A DNA stretch of 64,000 nucleotides from Chitinophaga sp. MM2321. GTDB lineage: Bacteria; Bacteroidota; Bacteroidia; Chitinophagales; Chitinophagaceae. Under the pieces are notes generated by a model. That model was not told the origin of the DNA and did not search any database. It was given only the letters and a program-made list of their open reading frames with translations. Within the stretch, counting starts at the first letter, position 1. The number at the start of each line of letters is the position of its first letter. The stretch spans positions 1,426,001 through 1,490,000 of the forward strand of contig NZ_OZ035533.1 of the NCBI RefSeq assembly GCF_964033635.1. Reading direction: 5' to 3'. This document shows positions 27,227-37,000 of the stretch, piece after piece. The translations under genes and the position numbers were made by a program.

Positions 27227-27637
27227 TTAGATAAACTGCCCTGAAAAGTCAGCCAGGGTTATTTTATCCAGTTTATGCAGTAGTGCCCCTTCTACTTCCT
27301 GGTATAAATGATCGAGGTGTGTATTAATCTGTTTACCTACCAGGCAATCGGGGTTGGGGCTGTTGCGGCTGTTGCCCAGCAGCGATACCTGTTGCACGGC
27401 GTGATAAATATCTGACAGTTTTATCTGCGATGCCGGTTTAGCCAGGGTGGCGCCACCGTTCTTTCCTTCCTTACTCTCTACCAGTCCGTGGTTGCGGAGG
27501 TTACTGATTTCTTTGCGCACCAGCACGGGGTTGATATTAATGCTGCCGGCAATAAAGTCGGATGACAGTAATGTCCCGGTTTCCCTGGTCATGAGGGTAA
27601 GAATATGCAGTGATATGGGAAAGCGGGCGTTGTTCAT
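27227..27637 (-). CDS. Rrf2-family transcriptional regulator (YwnA-like)
   Basis: The start at 27637 (MNNARFPISLHILTLMTRET) matches the family N-terminus; the frame is open to 27664 but the extra codons lie in the promoter dyad. The winged helix is GSININPVLVRKEISNLRNH followed by the wing SKEGKNGGATLAKP. The three-cysteine iron-sulfur cluster set of IscR/NsrR is absent (only the Cys in PNPDCLVG), which places it with the cluster-free YwnA/CymR-type members. Probably regulates itself and the dioxygenase downstream. Confidence 0.88.
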   Translation of the reverse strand: MNNARFPISLHILTLMTRETGTLLSSDFIAGSININPVLVRKEISNLRNHGLVESKEGKNGGATLAKPASQIKLSDIYHAVQQVSLLGNSRNSPNPDCLVGKQINTHLDHLYQEVEGALLHKLDKITLADFSGQFI

Positions 27638-27647
27638 TCTGTAATTG

Positions 27648-27669
27648 ACTTTGTTACAGTACAAAAGTA
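27648..27669 (-). promoter_or_regulatory. Candidate promoter and dyad for the Rrf2 gene
   Basis: On the minus strand TACTTTTG (27662-27669) fits the -7 element TAnnTTTG. It overlaps a dyad, ACTTTGT (27648-27654), TACAGT, ACAAAAGT (27661-27668), which is imperfect by one base. No good -33 element was found. Confidence 0.4.
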
Positions 27670-27713
27670 CGCCAATTGGGGGGAATGGAAAAATTTATCG
27701 TTGTAAAGCAGTT

Positions 27714-28151
27714 TTACCGGTGGGTAAAGAAATAGATCACGCTGGCGGTAATCAGGAGGAGTATGATGATGACGATCACGCAGCCGTTTTTGTTGGGTCT
27801 TTTTATGGCATTGGTAAGGCCGCGGGACTGCAACAGCATTTCCACGTCTTCCTTTGCCTGTAGCAGCTCTATTTTCTCAATGCCGGGCAGTTTGTTGTAT
27901 TCTGTATAGTAATATTTGACACCGTGGATTTTGCCGTTATCCAGGCAAAGTTTGACCGTTTGTTCTGCAATAGCCTTCCTTGCGGCCACAGGAGCCCGTT
28001 TGCCCCTGATGGCTTCACTTTCATTTCCGGCAACCACCCGCAGGCAGTTATTACAGATAACCATTATATTAAATGGATCTTTTTCAGGTATAGTACGAAT
28101 TGTATCAGTACTGCCGCAATAGGGGCAGGCAGCTTGTAGAATAGCACTCAT
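27714..28151 (-). CDS. Zinc-ribbon membrane protein of unknown function
   Basis: 145 residues. An N-terminal zinc ribbon (CPYCGSTDTIRTIP, VICNNCLRVVAG) is followed by a charged middle part with helix YYTEYNKLPGIEKIELLQAK, and a C-terminal membrane anchor (GCVIVIIILLLITASVIYFF) ending in a short basic tail. This suggests a tail-anchored cytoplasmic metal-binding protein. I recognise no named family. Its upstream side contains the long inverted repeat at 28215-28367. Confidence 0.7.
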   Translation of the reverse strand: MSAILQAACPYCGSTDTIRTIPEKDPFNIMVICNNCLRVVAGNESEAIRGKRAPVAARKAIAEQTVKLCLDNGKIHGVKYYYTEYNKLPGIEKIELLQAKEDVEMLLQSRGLTNAIKRPNKNGCVIVIIILLLITASVIYFFTHR

Positions 28152-28214
28152 TAACAGATGGCAGTTTTTAGGATACCATTAATATACGCACAATTGACCA
28201 GGATTAAAAAGGAT

Positions 28215-28367
28215 TGACCAAGATTAAAGGATTTGCAGGATTTATAGGATGGGTGTAGAAGATACAAGCAAAGATGTTTGCATAGTTTAACTTATCCGCT
28301 TACATCTTATTCACTTAGATCTTCTACACCCATCCTATAAATCCTGCAAATCCTTTAATCCTGGTCA
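28215..28367. repeat. 49-bp near-perfect inverted repeat
   Basis: Left arm 28215-28263 and right arm 28319-28367 pair over 49 bp with a single mismatch, separated by a 55-nt loop. The arms begin TGACCARGATTAAAGGATTT on the outside. A further partial tandem copy (ATTGACCAGGATTAAAAAGG) sits just left, from 28193. The right arm contains the msrA stop codon. Such GGATT-rich repeats look like dispersed intergenic elements; the hairpin could terminate transcription of msrA. Confidence 0.8.
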
Positions 28368-29006
28368 TTTCTTCAGTTTGTCCTTAAACGCTTTCTTGAA
28401 TTTTTCCAGTTTGGGCTTGATTACAAAGGTGCAATAGGGCTGTTTGCCGTTCTGGTTATAGTAGTTCTGATGGTAATCTTCTGCTTCGTAGAAGGTGGTC
28501 ATGGGCGCTATTTCGGTAACGATAGGTTTATCGTAGGCGCCTGACTCCTGTAATTTGTTTTTATAAAATTCGGCCTTTTGGTGCTGGTCTTCATTGTTGT
28601 AGAAGATCACGGAACGGTACTGGGTACCCACGTCATTGCCCTGCCGGTTAAGCTGGGTAGGGTCGTGGCTTACCCAGAATGCCTGTAGCAGCTCTTCATA
28701 GCTGATTTTTGTGGTGTCGTAGGTAACCCGGATTACTTCCGCATGACCGGTATTGCCTTCACAAACCTGTTCGTAGGTAGGATTGGGTACTGATCCGCCC
28801 GCATATCCCGATTCCACTTTTAGTACACCATCCAGGTACTGAAACTGGGCTTCTGTACACCAGAAGCAGCCCCCGCCGAAGGTGGCCTGTTCTACATTCG
28901 TGTTATTTTTTACTTCCATATCACCGGGTACTTTATCTTTTTTATTCTGCGCACAGGCAAAGAGGGCCAATGTGATCAGAAACATGAATATTGAATATTT
29001 TCTCAT
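28365..29006 (-). CDS. msrA: Peptide methionine sulfoxide reductase MsrA (lipoprotein)
   Basis: The start at 29006 gives a lipoprotein signal (MRKYSIFMFLITLALFACAQ); codons back to 29084 lack coding character. The catalytic motif GGCFWCTEAQF is intact, with GYAGGSVPNPTYEQVCEGNT, GHAEVIRV, HDPTQLNRQGNDVGTQYRSV and EDYHQNYY. MsrA reduces methionine-S-sulfoxide in damaged proteins; this one is predicted to act at the cell envelope. No MsrB domain is fused. The stop codon lies inside the right arm of the 49-bp inverted repeat. Confidence 0.95.
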   Translation of the reverse strand: MRKYSIFMFLITLALFACAQNKKDKVPGDMEVKNNTNVEQATFGGGCFWCTEAQFQYLDGVLKVESGYAGGSVPNPTYEQVCEGNTGHAEVIRVTYDTTKISYEELLQAFWVSHDPTQLNRQGNDVGTQYRSVIFYNNEDQHQKAEFYKNKLQESGAYDKPIVTEIAPMTTFYEAEDYHQNYYNQNGKQPYCTFVIKPKLEKFKKAFKDKLKK

Positions 29007-29122
29007 AAAAAATGGAGGAATACAGCTTTTTTTTATATGTATCTGAATATAATACTGTTGCGGTATTGCACGATATCTTTTCATCTTTGACAGGTCTGTA
29101 TTCCTTATAATTTACGTAATAA

Positions 29123-29299
29123 ATGATGCAAGAGAACGACAAGTTAAGTAACTTTAACATTCTTTTGCCGTTTGTGGGAACCTATGTGGCCCTGAAATCC
29201 GTCAAAAAATATACGTCAGCAGCAGCAGGAACAGATATAAAAAGCCGGGAAACCGGATACATTGATAGCATAATGACATCGCCGATGATAAAGAGATAA
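29123..29299 (+). CDS. Small hypothetical protein (58 aa)
   Basis: ATG ATG at 29123 to TAA at 29297 encodes MMQENDKLSNFNILLPFVGT, then YVALKSVKKYTSAAAG and a polar C-terminus ending SPMIKR. Codon composition resembles neighbouring genes. It lies divergently from msrA and 90 bp before mutS2. No family recognised; it may be a small membrane-associated protein. Confidence 0.4.
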   Translation: MMQENDKLSNFNILLPFVGTYVALKSVKKYTSAAAGTDIKSRETGYIDSIMTSPMIKR

Positions 29300-29388
29300 T
29301 CAATTTTCCCAGACTCTACTTCTCCGCCATCTTATGGGCGGCGCGTTTAAGCGCCCGATAATTAATCATTTTTACTGGCAACAAACCG

Positions 29389-31542
29389 TTGTTAAACGAT
29401 GGTGCCGTTTTATCTTTAAATAAATATCACTTGAAATATTTTCCTGAGTCTGCGTTAATGCAGTTGGAATACGATAAAGTTCAGGCATTGCTGCAAGAGC
29501 ATTGCAAAACGGAACTAGGTAAGCAGATGGCTATCGACCTCCGGCTGCACACGCATATAGATTACGTTAGAACAGCTTTACAACAGGCACATGAATTCAA
29601 ACAACTGATCCTGTTGCAGGAATATTTTCCTAACGACTATATTTTAAACCTGAAAACAGAGCTACGTCTCTTATCTATCCAGGGCGCGGTTTTATCTGGC
29701 GAACAGGCCATGATGCTGCGCAAACTGGCGGAAAGCATGCATAGTATCGTCCGCTTTTTTGATCATGACCGCCGTATTCAATATGGTGGCCTTTTTGAAG
29801 TGATCAAAGATACCCACTACGAAAAGAAGATCACCGCACTGATAGATGAAGTGCTGGATGAAGCCGGACAGGTGCGCGACAATGCCTCTACGGAGCTGTC
29901 GAAGATCAGGATCTCCCTGTACCGCAAGCGTACGGAGCTGCGCCGCATGTTTGACCGTATCCTGCAAAAGTTGCAGAAGCTCAACTACCTGGCCGACCAG
30001 GAAGAAGCATTTCTGAACGGCCGCAGGGTAGTAGCCATCTATGCAGAAAACAAGCGCATGATCAAAGGCATCATCCACGGTGAATCCGATACCCGCAAAA
30101 CTGCCTTCCTCGAACCGGACGAAACGATTGCACTCAATAATGATATACAATCGCTGGAAAGAGAAGAAGGCCGTGAGGTGTACCGCATCCTGAAAGCGAT
30201 GACTGCCTCCCTTAGCAGTTACGCGGGATTGCTCAACGGCTACCACGAAATCCTGGGGACCTTTGATTTTATCCGTGCTAAAGCCAAACTGGCGCTGGAC
30301 ATGGACGCCAACTACCCGATGCTGGTACCACAGGCACAGCTGCACCTCATACAAGCCTATCATCCCCTTCTGTTATTATATAACCGTAAAAGCAACAAGC
30401 CAACGATCCCGGTAAACCTGAATCTCGATAAGGATGCGCATATCCTCGTGATCAGCGGACCCAATGCCGGTGGTAAAACGGTGACGTTAAAAACAGTAGG
30501 ACTGCTACAGCTGATGCTGCAATCCGGTTTGCTGGTACCCGTGCATCCTTCTTCCCAGATGGGCATCTTCAAACAACTGATGATCCACATCGGGGATACA
30601 CAGTCGCTGGAATTTGAACTGAGTACTTATAGCTCTCACCTGAAGAACATGAAATATTTTATGGAGAACGCCAACGGCAGAACGTTGTTCTTCATAGATG
30701 AATTGGGAAGTGGTTCAGATCCGAACCTGGGCGGTGCTTTTGCAGAAGTGATTATGGAAGAACTGGCGAAGAAGCACGCCTTTGGCATTGTAACCACGCA
30801 CTATCTCAACCTGAAAGTGATGGCCAACAAGGTAAGAGGTATCATCAACGGCGCGATGGGCTTTGATGAAAAGAGCCTGATGCCGATGTATAAGCTGATG
30901 GTAGGAAAACCGGGCAGCTCTTACACCTTCTCTATTGCGGAACGTATTGGTCTTGATCCTGCCCTCATTGCGCGTGCTAAAAAGCTCGTGGATGAAGGAC
31001 ACTTCCAGCTGGATAAATTGCTGAACAAGGCAGAACAGGATCTCCAGGTAGTAGAGTCGAAGGAAAAAGAGTTGCAGAAACTGCTGAAAGAAAACGAACG
31101 GCTGAAGAAGGAATACGAATTGCTGGCAGATAAAGAGCGGAAGCACCAGCAGGTTACTTTTATGAAATTGCAGAACCAGATCAAGGAAAATGACCTGCAA
31201 TATCTGAAAGATATGGAACGAAAGTTGAAGCAGATCGTCGTGGAATGGAAGCGTACCGATGATAAAGAACGGGTGATGAAACAGGCTGAGATCCTGTTAT
31301 TCCGTCGTCGTGAAAAGCAGATAAACGAAAAGATCGACAAAAAAGTAAAAGATAAATTTGAAGAAGTTGGCGGTCAGTGTCAGGTAGGAGACCAGGTAAA
31401 GATTGTGAGTAACAGACAGGTAGGCAAGCTGCTGGAGATCCGTGATAAACGGGCTATTGTGCAGCTGGGAAATATCCCTATCAATGTGAAGCTCAGTGAC
31501 CTGGTGGTGGTGCAGGAGAAGCCAAAAGAAACAGTAGATTGA
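29389..31542 (+). CDS. MutS2-family ATPase lacking the Smr domain
   Basis: Up to 717 residues. The conserved N-terminus (KYFPESALMQLEYDKVQALL) begins near an in-frame TTG at 29431, a plausible true start; ATG 29389 and ATG 29458 are alternatives. MutS core: coiled lever, clamp, Walker A ISGPNAGGKTVTLKTVGL, Walker B TLFFIDELGSGSDPNLGG and the HYLNLKVMA histidine. After it come the family's long coiled coil (about 545-650) and a small KOW-like beta domain (VGDQVKIVSNRQVGKLLEIR). The protein ends there, without the C-terminal Smr nuclease domain (about 70 residues) of standard MutS2. Role: binding of branched DNA or collided ribosomes; cleavage by Smr is not expected. Confidence 0.88.
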   Translation: MLNDGAVLSLNKYHLKYFPESALMQLEYDKVQALLQEHCKTELGKQMAIDLRLHTHIDYVRTALQQAHEFKQLILLQEYFPNDYILNLKTELRLLSIQGAVLSGEQAMMLRKLAESMHSIVRFFDHDRRIQYGGLFEVIKDTHYEKKITALIDEVLDEAGQVRDNASTELSKIRISLYRKRTELRRMFDRILQKLQKLNYLADQEEAFLNGRRVVAIYAENKRMIKGIIHGESDTRKTAFLEPDETIALNNDIQSLEREEGREVYRILKAMTASLSSYAGLLNGYHEILGTFDFIRAKAKLALDMDANYPMLVPQAQLHLIQAYHPLLLLYNRKSNKPTIPVNLNLDKDAHILVISGPNAGGKTVTLKTVGLLQLMLQSGLLVPVHPSSQMGIFKQLMIHIGDTQSLEFELSTYSSHLKNMKYFMENANGRTLFFIDELGSGSDPNLGGAFAEVIMEELAKKHAFGIVTTHYLNLKVMANKVRGIINGAMGFDEKSLMPMYKLMVGKPGSSYTFSIAERIGLDPALIARAKKLVDEGHFQLDKLLNKAEQDLQVVESKEKELQKLLKENERLKKEYELLADKERKHQQVTFMKLQNQIKENDLQYLKDMERKLKQIVVEWKRTDDKERVMKQAEILLFRRREKQINEKIDKKVKDKFEEVGGQCQVGDQVKIVSNRQVGKLLEIRDKRAIVQLGNIPINVKLSDLVVVQEKPKETVD

Positions 31543-31565
31543 TCACCTTACAAACCCGATTTTAA

Positions 31566-32450
31566 ATGGAAGTAGCAAAATACGGAAGTGTTGCAGGCAT
31601 TCCTGTTTACCGGTTAGAGGATTGTGTAGGAGGTTCGCCGTTTTTCATTGGAAAAATGAAAGGCTGTGAACAGGCAGTAGAAAAATTAGGGATACCCCAC
31701 CGTCATAATGGATATAGTATTGACATATTGATTAAAGGCACCATCCGGCAGTCGATTGATTTTAAACAATATGAAGTGAGTGCGCCGGCTATCATGCTGA
31801 TGGAACCTGACCAGGTGCATCAGCATGAGATGGAAACGGAAACAGAAATGATCAATATTTATTTCTCTCCCGATTTCCTGATACCTGAAATGCAGGGCGT
31901 AGTAAGCTGTTGGCGCTGTGTGTTCAGCTCCGGCCTCATTCCGTTGAATGAGGAGCAGATGGATGAAGTGATGTCGTATGCAAGTCTTATTACAAAGGAG
32001 TACGACAGCAATAAGCTGCGCCGCGATGCGGTGATCCGCAACCTGCTGAATGCTTTTGTGATTGCCTGCGGACGTATTTCTGAACCCTCCTCCGGCTGGC
32101 TCAATGCGGAGAATTCGCAGTACAATATGGCGAGACAGTTTAAGGTACTGGTAGATAAACATTATCATGAGAAACCACAGGTGGCCGACTATGCAGAAAT
32201 GCTTTTTGTAACACCCGGACATTTGAACGATACAGTAAAAGGTTTGCTGGGACGGAATGCCAAATATGTGATTGATGAAAAACGCATCATGGAAGCAAAG
32301 CGGCTGCTGTATTGGGGTGAGCACTCTATCAAGCAGATAGCAGGGCGATTGAATTTTGAGGATGATGCCTACTTTAACCGCTTCTTTAAGAAGCATACCG
32401 GACTGACCCCGGCATCATTTCAAAAGACTACCCGTGAAAAGTACAATTAA
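31566..32450 (+). CDS. AraC-family transcriptional regulator
   Basis: 294 residues. An N-terminal cupin-like sensor (about 35-130, PHRHNGYSIDILIKGTIRQS, IMLMEPDQVHQHEMETE) precedes two C-terminal helix-turn-helices (KPQVADYAEMLFVTPGHLND, then the second HTH HSIKQIAGRLNFEDDAYFNR and FFKKHTGLTPASF). It starts 23 bp after mutS2 and points toward the RND efflux operon 360 bp further on, which it may regulate. Confidence 0.9.
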   Translation: MEVAKYGSVAGIPVYRLEDCVGGSPFFIGKMKGCEQAVEKLGIPHRHNGYSIDILIKGTIRQSIDFKQYEVSAPAIMLMEPDQVHQHEMETETEMINIYFSPDFLIPEMQGVVSCWRCVFSSGLIPLNEEQMDEVMSYASLITKEYDSNKLRRDAVIRNLLNAFVIACGRISEPSSGWLNAENSQYNMARQFKVLVDKHYHEKPQVADYAEMLFVTPGHLNDTVKGLLGRNAKYVIDEKRIMEAKRLLYWGEHSIKQIAGRLNFEDDAYFNRFFKKHTGLTPASFQKTTREKYN

Positions 32451-32813
32451 TCCCGTAATAATTTAAACGTCCGTTAATATTATTGTTATACTTTTGCATC
32501 GTTGTCAATTAATGATGTTGCCCGTACATCATTCAAAATTTGAAAACCATGATAGTGTTTTAGCGGAAAGCCGCAATATCTTTTCTTGCATTTATTTTTT
32601 TACAGTAGTAACTTATTGCTGTGCTCATACGTATAATGTGCTGTAACATTATGCGTGGCCCGGAGCCATAGCATTTACTACCTGTACTTTCACACCCGAT
32701 TGCTGTTACATAAGCTGCTGCTGCGAAGCGACATGAGCTGTTTTGTCTTCTCTTGTCCCGTCTTCGTACCAGGGAAGGTGACTTTATTGTTAGCATGATT
32801 TAAAAAAAGAAGT
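32451..32813. other. Regulatory gap before the RND efflux operon
   Basis: No convincing gene on either strand. TACTTTTG at 32489-32496 fits a -7 element on the + strand without a clear -33 partner. If it serves the efflux operon, the leader would be about 310 nt, room for post-transcriptional control. Confidence 0.35.
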
Positions 32814-33989
32814 ATGAAACCATTGAAATCAATTTTCGCAAACTTGCCGGCAGGCTTAATTTATAGTGTTATTGTTCTCGCAGTGCTGTCTGGCTGTGGT
32901 ACTACCCAGGCCAAAAATGATGGCCCGCAGGCGGCTCTTTTGCCGGTGATCAAAGTAGGTGAATTGCCTGCCACTACTTACCGTGAATACAGCGCAACGC
33001 TGGAAGGCCGTGTGAACGTGGAAATACGCGCACAGGTAGAAGGAATACTGGATAAGATCTATATAGATGAAGGCGCTTATGTAAAAAAGGGACAGCCTTT
33101 ATTTAAAATCAATGACCGCGTATACAGTGAATTAAAAGGGAATGCCAATGCATCTTTACTGGCTGCAAAAGCTAACCTGGATAAAGCACAGGTAGAAGTG
33201 GACAGGATCACACCACTGGTCGCTAATAATGTGGTATCAGACGTACAGCTGAAAACTGCACAGGCAGCCTATCAGGCCGCCAAAGCCGCTGTGGCGCAAG
33301 CACAGGCGCAGGTGGGCAGTGCAGGCATCAACGTAGGTTATACCCTGATCACGGCACCCGTGAGTGGTTATATAGGTAGGATTCCTTACAAAGAAGGCGC
33401 GTTGGTAGGAAGGGCAGAACCACAACCACTTACTTTATTGTCTGATGTAAGCGAAGTGTATGCTTACTTCTCTATGAGTGAAGCCGACTTCCTGCAATTC
33501 AAGAATGAAACATCCGGCAACACCATTGCTGATAAAGTGAAACAACTGCCGCAGATAGAACTGAAACTGGCAGACAACAGCATCTATCCTGAAAAAGGAA
33601 AGGTAGAAACCATGGAAGGTCAGTTTGATAAAACGATGGGCGCTATCAGCTTCCGTGCTGCATTCCCGAATGCCTCCGGCCTGCTGCGTTCCGGTAATAC
33701 CGGTAAGATCCGCATCCCTGAAGTGTTTTCGAAGGCCATCGTTGTTCCAACGGAAGCTACCTACGAGTTGCAGGATAAAATAATGGTGTTTGTTGTGGCA
33801 GACAGTAATAAAGTAACAGGTATTCCTATTACGATAGCTGGTAAAAGCGGTAACTACTATTTTGTGGAGACAGGCGTAAAAGCCGGTCAGCAAATAGTGT
33901 ATTCCGGTCTTGACCGTCTGCATGATGGTGTGGTGATTGCACCGCAGCACATTTCACTCGACAGCCTGCTGAAAGTAAGACCTCTTTAA
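32814..33989 (+). CDS. RND efflux periplasmic adaptor (AcrA/MexA-type)
   Basis: 391 residues. Lipoprotein signal ending LAVLSGCG. Biotinyl/lipoyl half-motifs RVNVEIRAQVEGILDKIYID and YTLITAPVSGYIGRIPYKEG flank a helical hairpin (about 95-165, rich in Ala/Gln). Beta-barrel and membrane-proximal domains follow. It bridges the inner-membrane pump and the outer-membrane channel encoded next in the same operon (gaps 95 and 42 bp). Confidence 0.94.
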   Translation: MKPLKSIFANLPAGLIYSVIVLAVLSGCGTTQAKNDGPQAALLPVIKVGELPATTYREYSATLEGRVNVEIRAQVEGILDKIYIDEGAYVKKGQPLFKINDRVYSELKGNANASLLAAKANLDKAQVEVDRITPLVANNVVSDVQLKTAQAAYQAAKAAVAQAQAQVGSAGINVGYTLITAPVSGYIGRIPYKEGALVGRAEPQPLTLLSDVSEVYAYFSMSEADFLQFKNETSGNTIADKVKQLPQIELKLADNSIYPEKGKVETMEGQFDKTMGAISFRAAFPNASGLLRSGNTGKIRIPEVFSKAIVVPTEATYELQDKIMVFVVADSNKVTGIPITIAGKSGNYYFVETGVKAGQQIVYSGLDRLHDGVVIAPQHISLDSLLKVRPL

Positions 33990-34084
33990 TTTTTTCACGC
34001 AAAGCATACTATTTGTGTTGTTGCGCGGCGGAAAAAAAATCTATTACGGCATCTAATTGATGACGCTTAAATTCTAATGCTTTT

Positions 34085-37000
34085 ATGTTCAAGAAATTCA
34101 TAGAACGGCCCGTATTGGCTACCGTTATATCCATCATACTGGTTTTACTGGGGATACTGGCGCTCGTAACGCTTCCCATGAGCCAGTTCCCGGAAATCGC
34201 GCCACCCAGTGTGTCCGTGACCGCATCCTATCCGGGTGCCAATGCCGAAGTTGTGGCACGTTCTGTTGCCACACCCATTGAAGAAGCGGTGAATGGTGTG
34301 GAGAACATGACTTACATGACCTCTACTTCCAATAACGATGGCTCCATGTCACTCACCATTTATTTTCACCTGGGTACAGACCCTGATCTGGCAGCGGTGA
34401 ATGTGCAGAACCGGGTGGCCAAAGCCACCAGTCTCCTACCTGCGGAAGTAGTGCAGGCCGGTATCAGCACACAGAAAGTGCAGAACAGTATGATCATGGT
34501 GGTGAACCTGATGAGTGATAAACCTGCATACGATGAAACATTCCTGCAGAACTACGCCAAGATCAATATCATTCCTGAAATCCAGCGTGTAAAAGGTGTT
34601 GGTCAGGCAATGGTATTCGGCGCCAAGGATTATTCCATGCGTATCTGGCTGAAGCCCGACAGGCTCACAGCATATAATATGTCTCCCCAGGAAGTATTGG
34701 GCGCTATCCGCGACCAGAACCTGGAAGCAGCACCCGGCCGTTTTGGTGAAGGCAGCAAGGAGTCTTTTGAGTATGTGATCAAATACAAAGGGAAACTGAA
34801 TAAAGACGAACAGTACGAAAATATTATCCTGCGCGCCAATGCCGACGGATCCGTACTGCGCCTGAAAGATGTAGCCCGCGTAGAATTTGGTTCCTTTACC
34901 TATGGCAGTGATACCAAAGTAAATGGTAAATACGGTATAGGTATCGCGATCAATCAGACCGCAGGTTCCAACGCGAATGAAATACAGGAAACGATCAATG
35001 CGCTGATGAAGAAATCGGCCGCTACTTTTCCTTCCGGTGTGGAATACTTCAATATTTACAGCACCAAAGAATACCTGGACGAATCTATTGACCAGGTGAA
35101 ACATACGCTGATAGAAGCTTTCATCCTGGTGTTCATCGTTGTGTTCATCTTTTTGCAGGATTTCAGGTCTACCCTGATCCCGGCGATAGCTGTGCCTGTG
35201 GCGATTATCGGTACCTTCTTCTTTATGAAGTTATTTGGATTCTCTATTAACCTGCTCACCTTGTTTGCATTGATCCTGGCTATCGGTATAGTGGTGGATG
35301 ATGCGATTGTGGTGGTGGAGGCCGTCCATTCCAAAATGGAGAAGGGCGTGAATCCGCGTATAGCTACCTTGTCATCCATGCAGGAAATTTCCGGCGCCAT
35401 TATCTCCATTACGTTGGTGATGTCTGCGGTGTTTATCCCGGTAGGCTTTATGACGGGGCCGGCGGGTGTATTTTACCGGCAGTTTGCTTTTACGCTGGCT
35501 ATTGCCATCCTGATCTCCGCATTGAATGCATTGACGCTCAGTCCTGCTTTGTGCGCACTGTTGCTGAAGAGTAACCATGTGGGTGGTCCGGGGCATAAAG
35601 AAGATGCGCCACCAAAAGGTTTTGGTAAACGTTTCTTTACCGCCTTTAATACCGGCTTCAATGCTATGACGAACAAGTATACACGTAGTTTACAATTTCT
35701 GATCAAAAGGAAATGGGTGACTATCGGAGGGCTTGTGATCATTGGGCTGGCAACTTTCTGGATGATGCGTAAAACCCCATCCGGCTTTATTCCTACAGAA
35801 GATCAGGGCTTTGCGGTATACGCCGTAACCATGCCTCCCGGCTCTTCCCTGGAACGTACCCGCGAGGTAGTAGCCAAGGTAGAACACATTGTGAAAGACC
35901 TGGAGTCTACCAGCTCTTACCTCAGTGTATCCGGTTTTAACTTTCTGTCAAACTCCAGCAGTGCTACATCGGGTGTAGGTTTTATAAAACTGAAACCGCA
36001 TGCTGACCGTGGTAAGCTGAAGGATATGGATAAGATCATGGGCATGTTGCAGGGTAAACTGGCAGCTATACCAGAAGCCAGCATCTTTGTATTCAATATG
36101 CCTACCGTTCCTGGATTCAGTAATGTGGCCGGCTTTGAAGTGGTATTACAGGATCGTACCGGTGGTACCCTGGATAAACTGGGCGGAACAGCGTATGGAT
36201 TTATCGGTGAGCTGATGAAGCGCAAAGAGATAGCGTTTGCCTTTACTACTTTCAACAATGGCCATCCGCAATATGAAATAGAGATAGATGACCGCAAAGC
36301 AAAGCAACTGGGTATTCCGGTTAGTGATGTACTGCAAACCATGCAGGTATACTACGGCAGTATGTTTGCGTCTGACTTCAACCGCTTTGGTAAATACTAC
36401 CGGGTGATTGTGCAGGCGGATGCAGACCTGCGTAAAGAACCTTCATCACTGGAAGGGGTATACGTAAAGAACCAGCATGGCGAAATGGTGCCTATCAATA
36501 CAATAGTATCACTGAAACGGGTATACGGACCAGAAACCGTGACACGTAATAACCTCTTTAATGCGGTAACGATTAATGGTCAGGCCAAGCCCGGCTATAG
36601 TAGTGGTGACGCCATTAAAGCGGTAGAAGAAGTGGCAGCACAGTACCTGCCGAGAGGGTACACCTACGAATGGGTAGGGATGACGAAGGAAGAAATCAGT
36701 GCCGGTAACCAGGCGGTGATCATCTTCTCACTGTGTCTCATATTTGTATACTTCCTGCTGGCGGCACAATATGAAAGTTATATCCTGCCATTGGCGGTGA
36801 TCCTTTCTATTCCGTTGGGAATCTTTGGTGTATTTGTATTCATCAACCTGTTTGGTATCGACAACAACATCTATGTACAGGTAGGGTTGATCATGCTCAT
36901 TGGTTTGCTGGCGAAGAACGCCATCCTGATCGTGGAGTATGCGGTGCAGCGGCGGCGTAGTGGAATGGGACTGGTGGCTTCGGCCATCCGTGCGGCCCGC

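Noticed and set aside
32560..32796. 78-codon ORF on the minus strand before the efflux operon
   Set aside because: Its composition is unlike a protein (Ser/Arg-rich without pattern) and it lies in the expected promoter and leader region.
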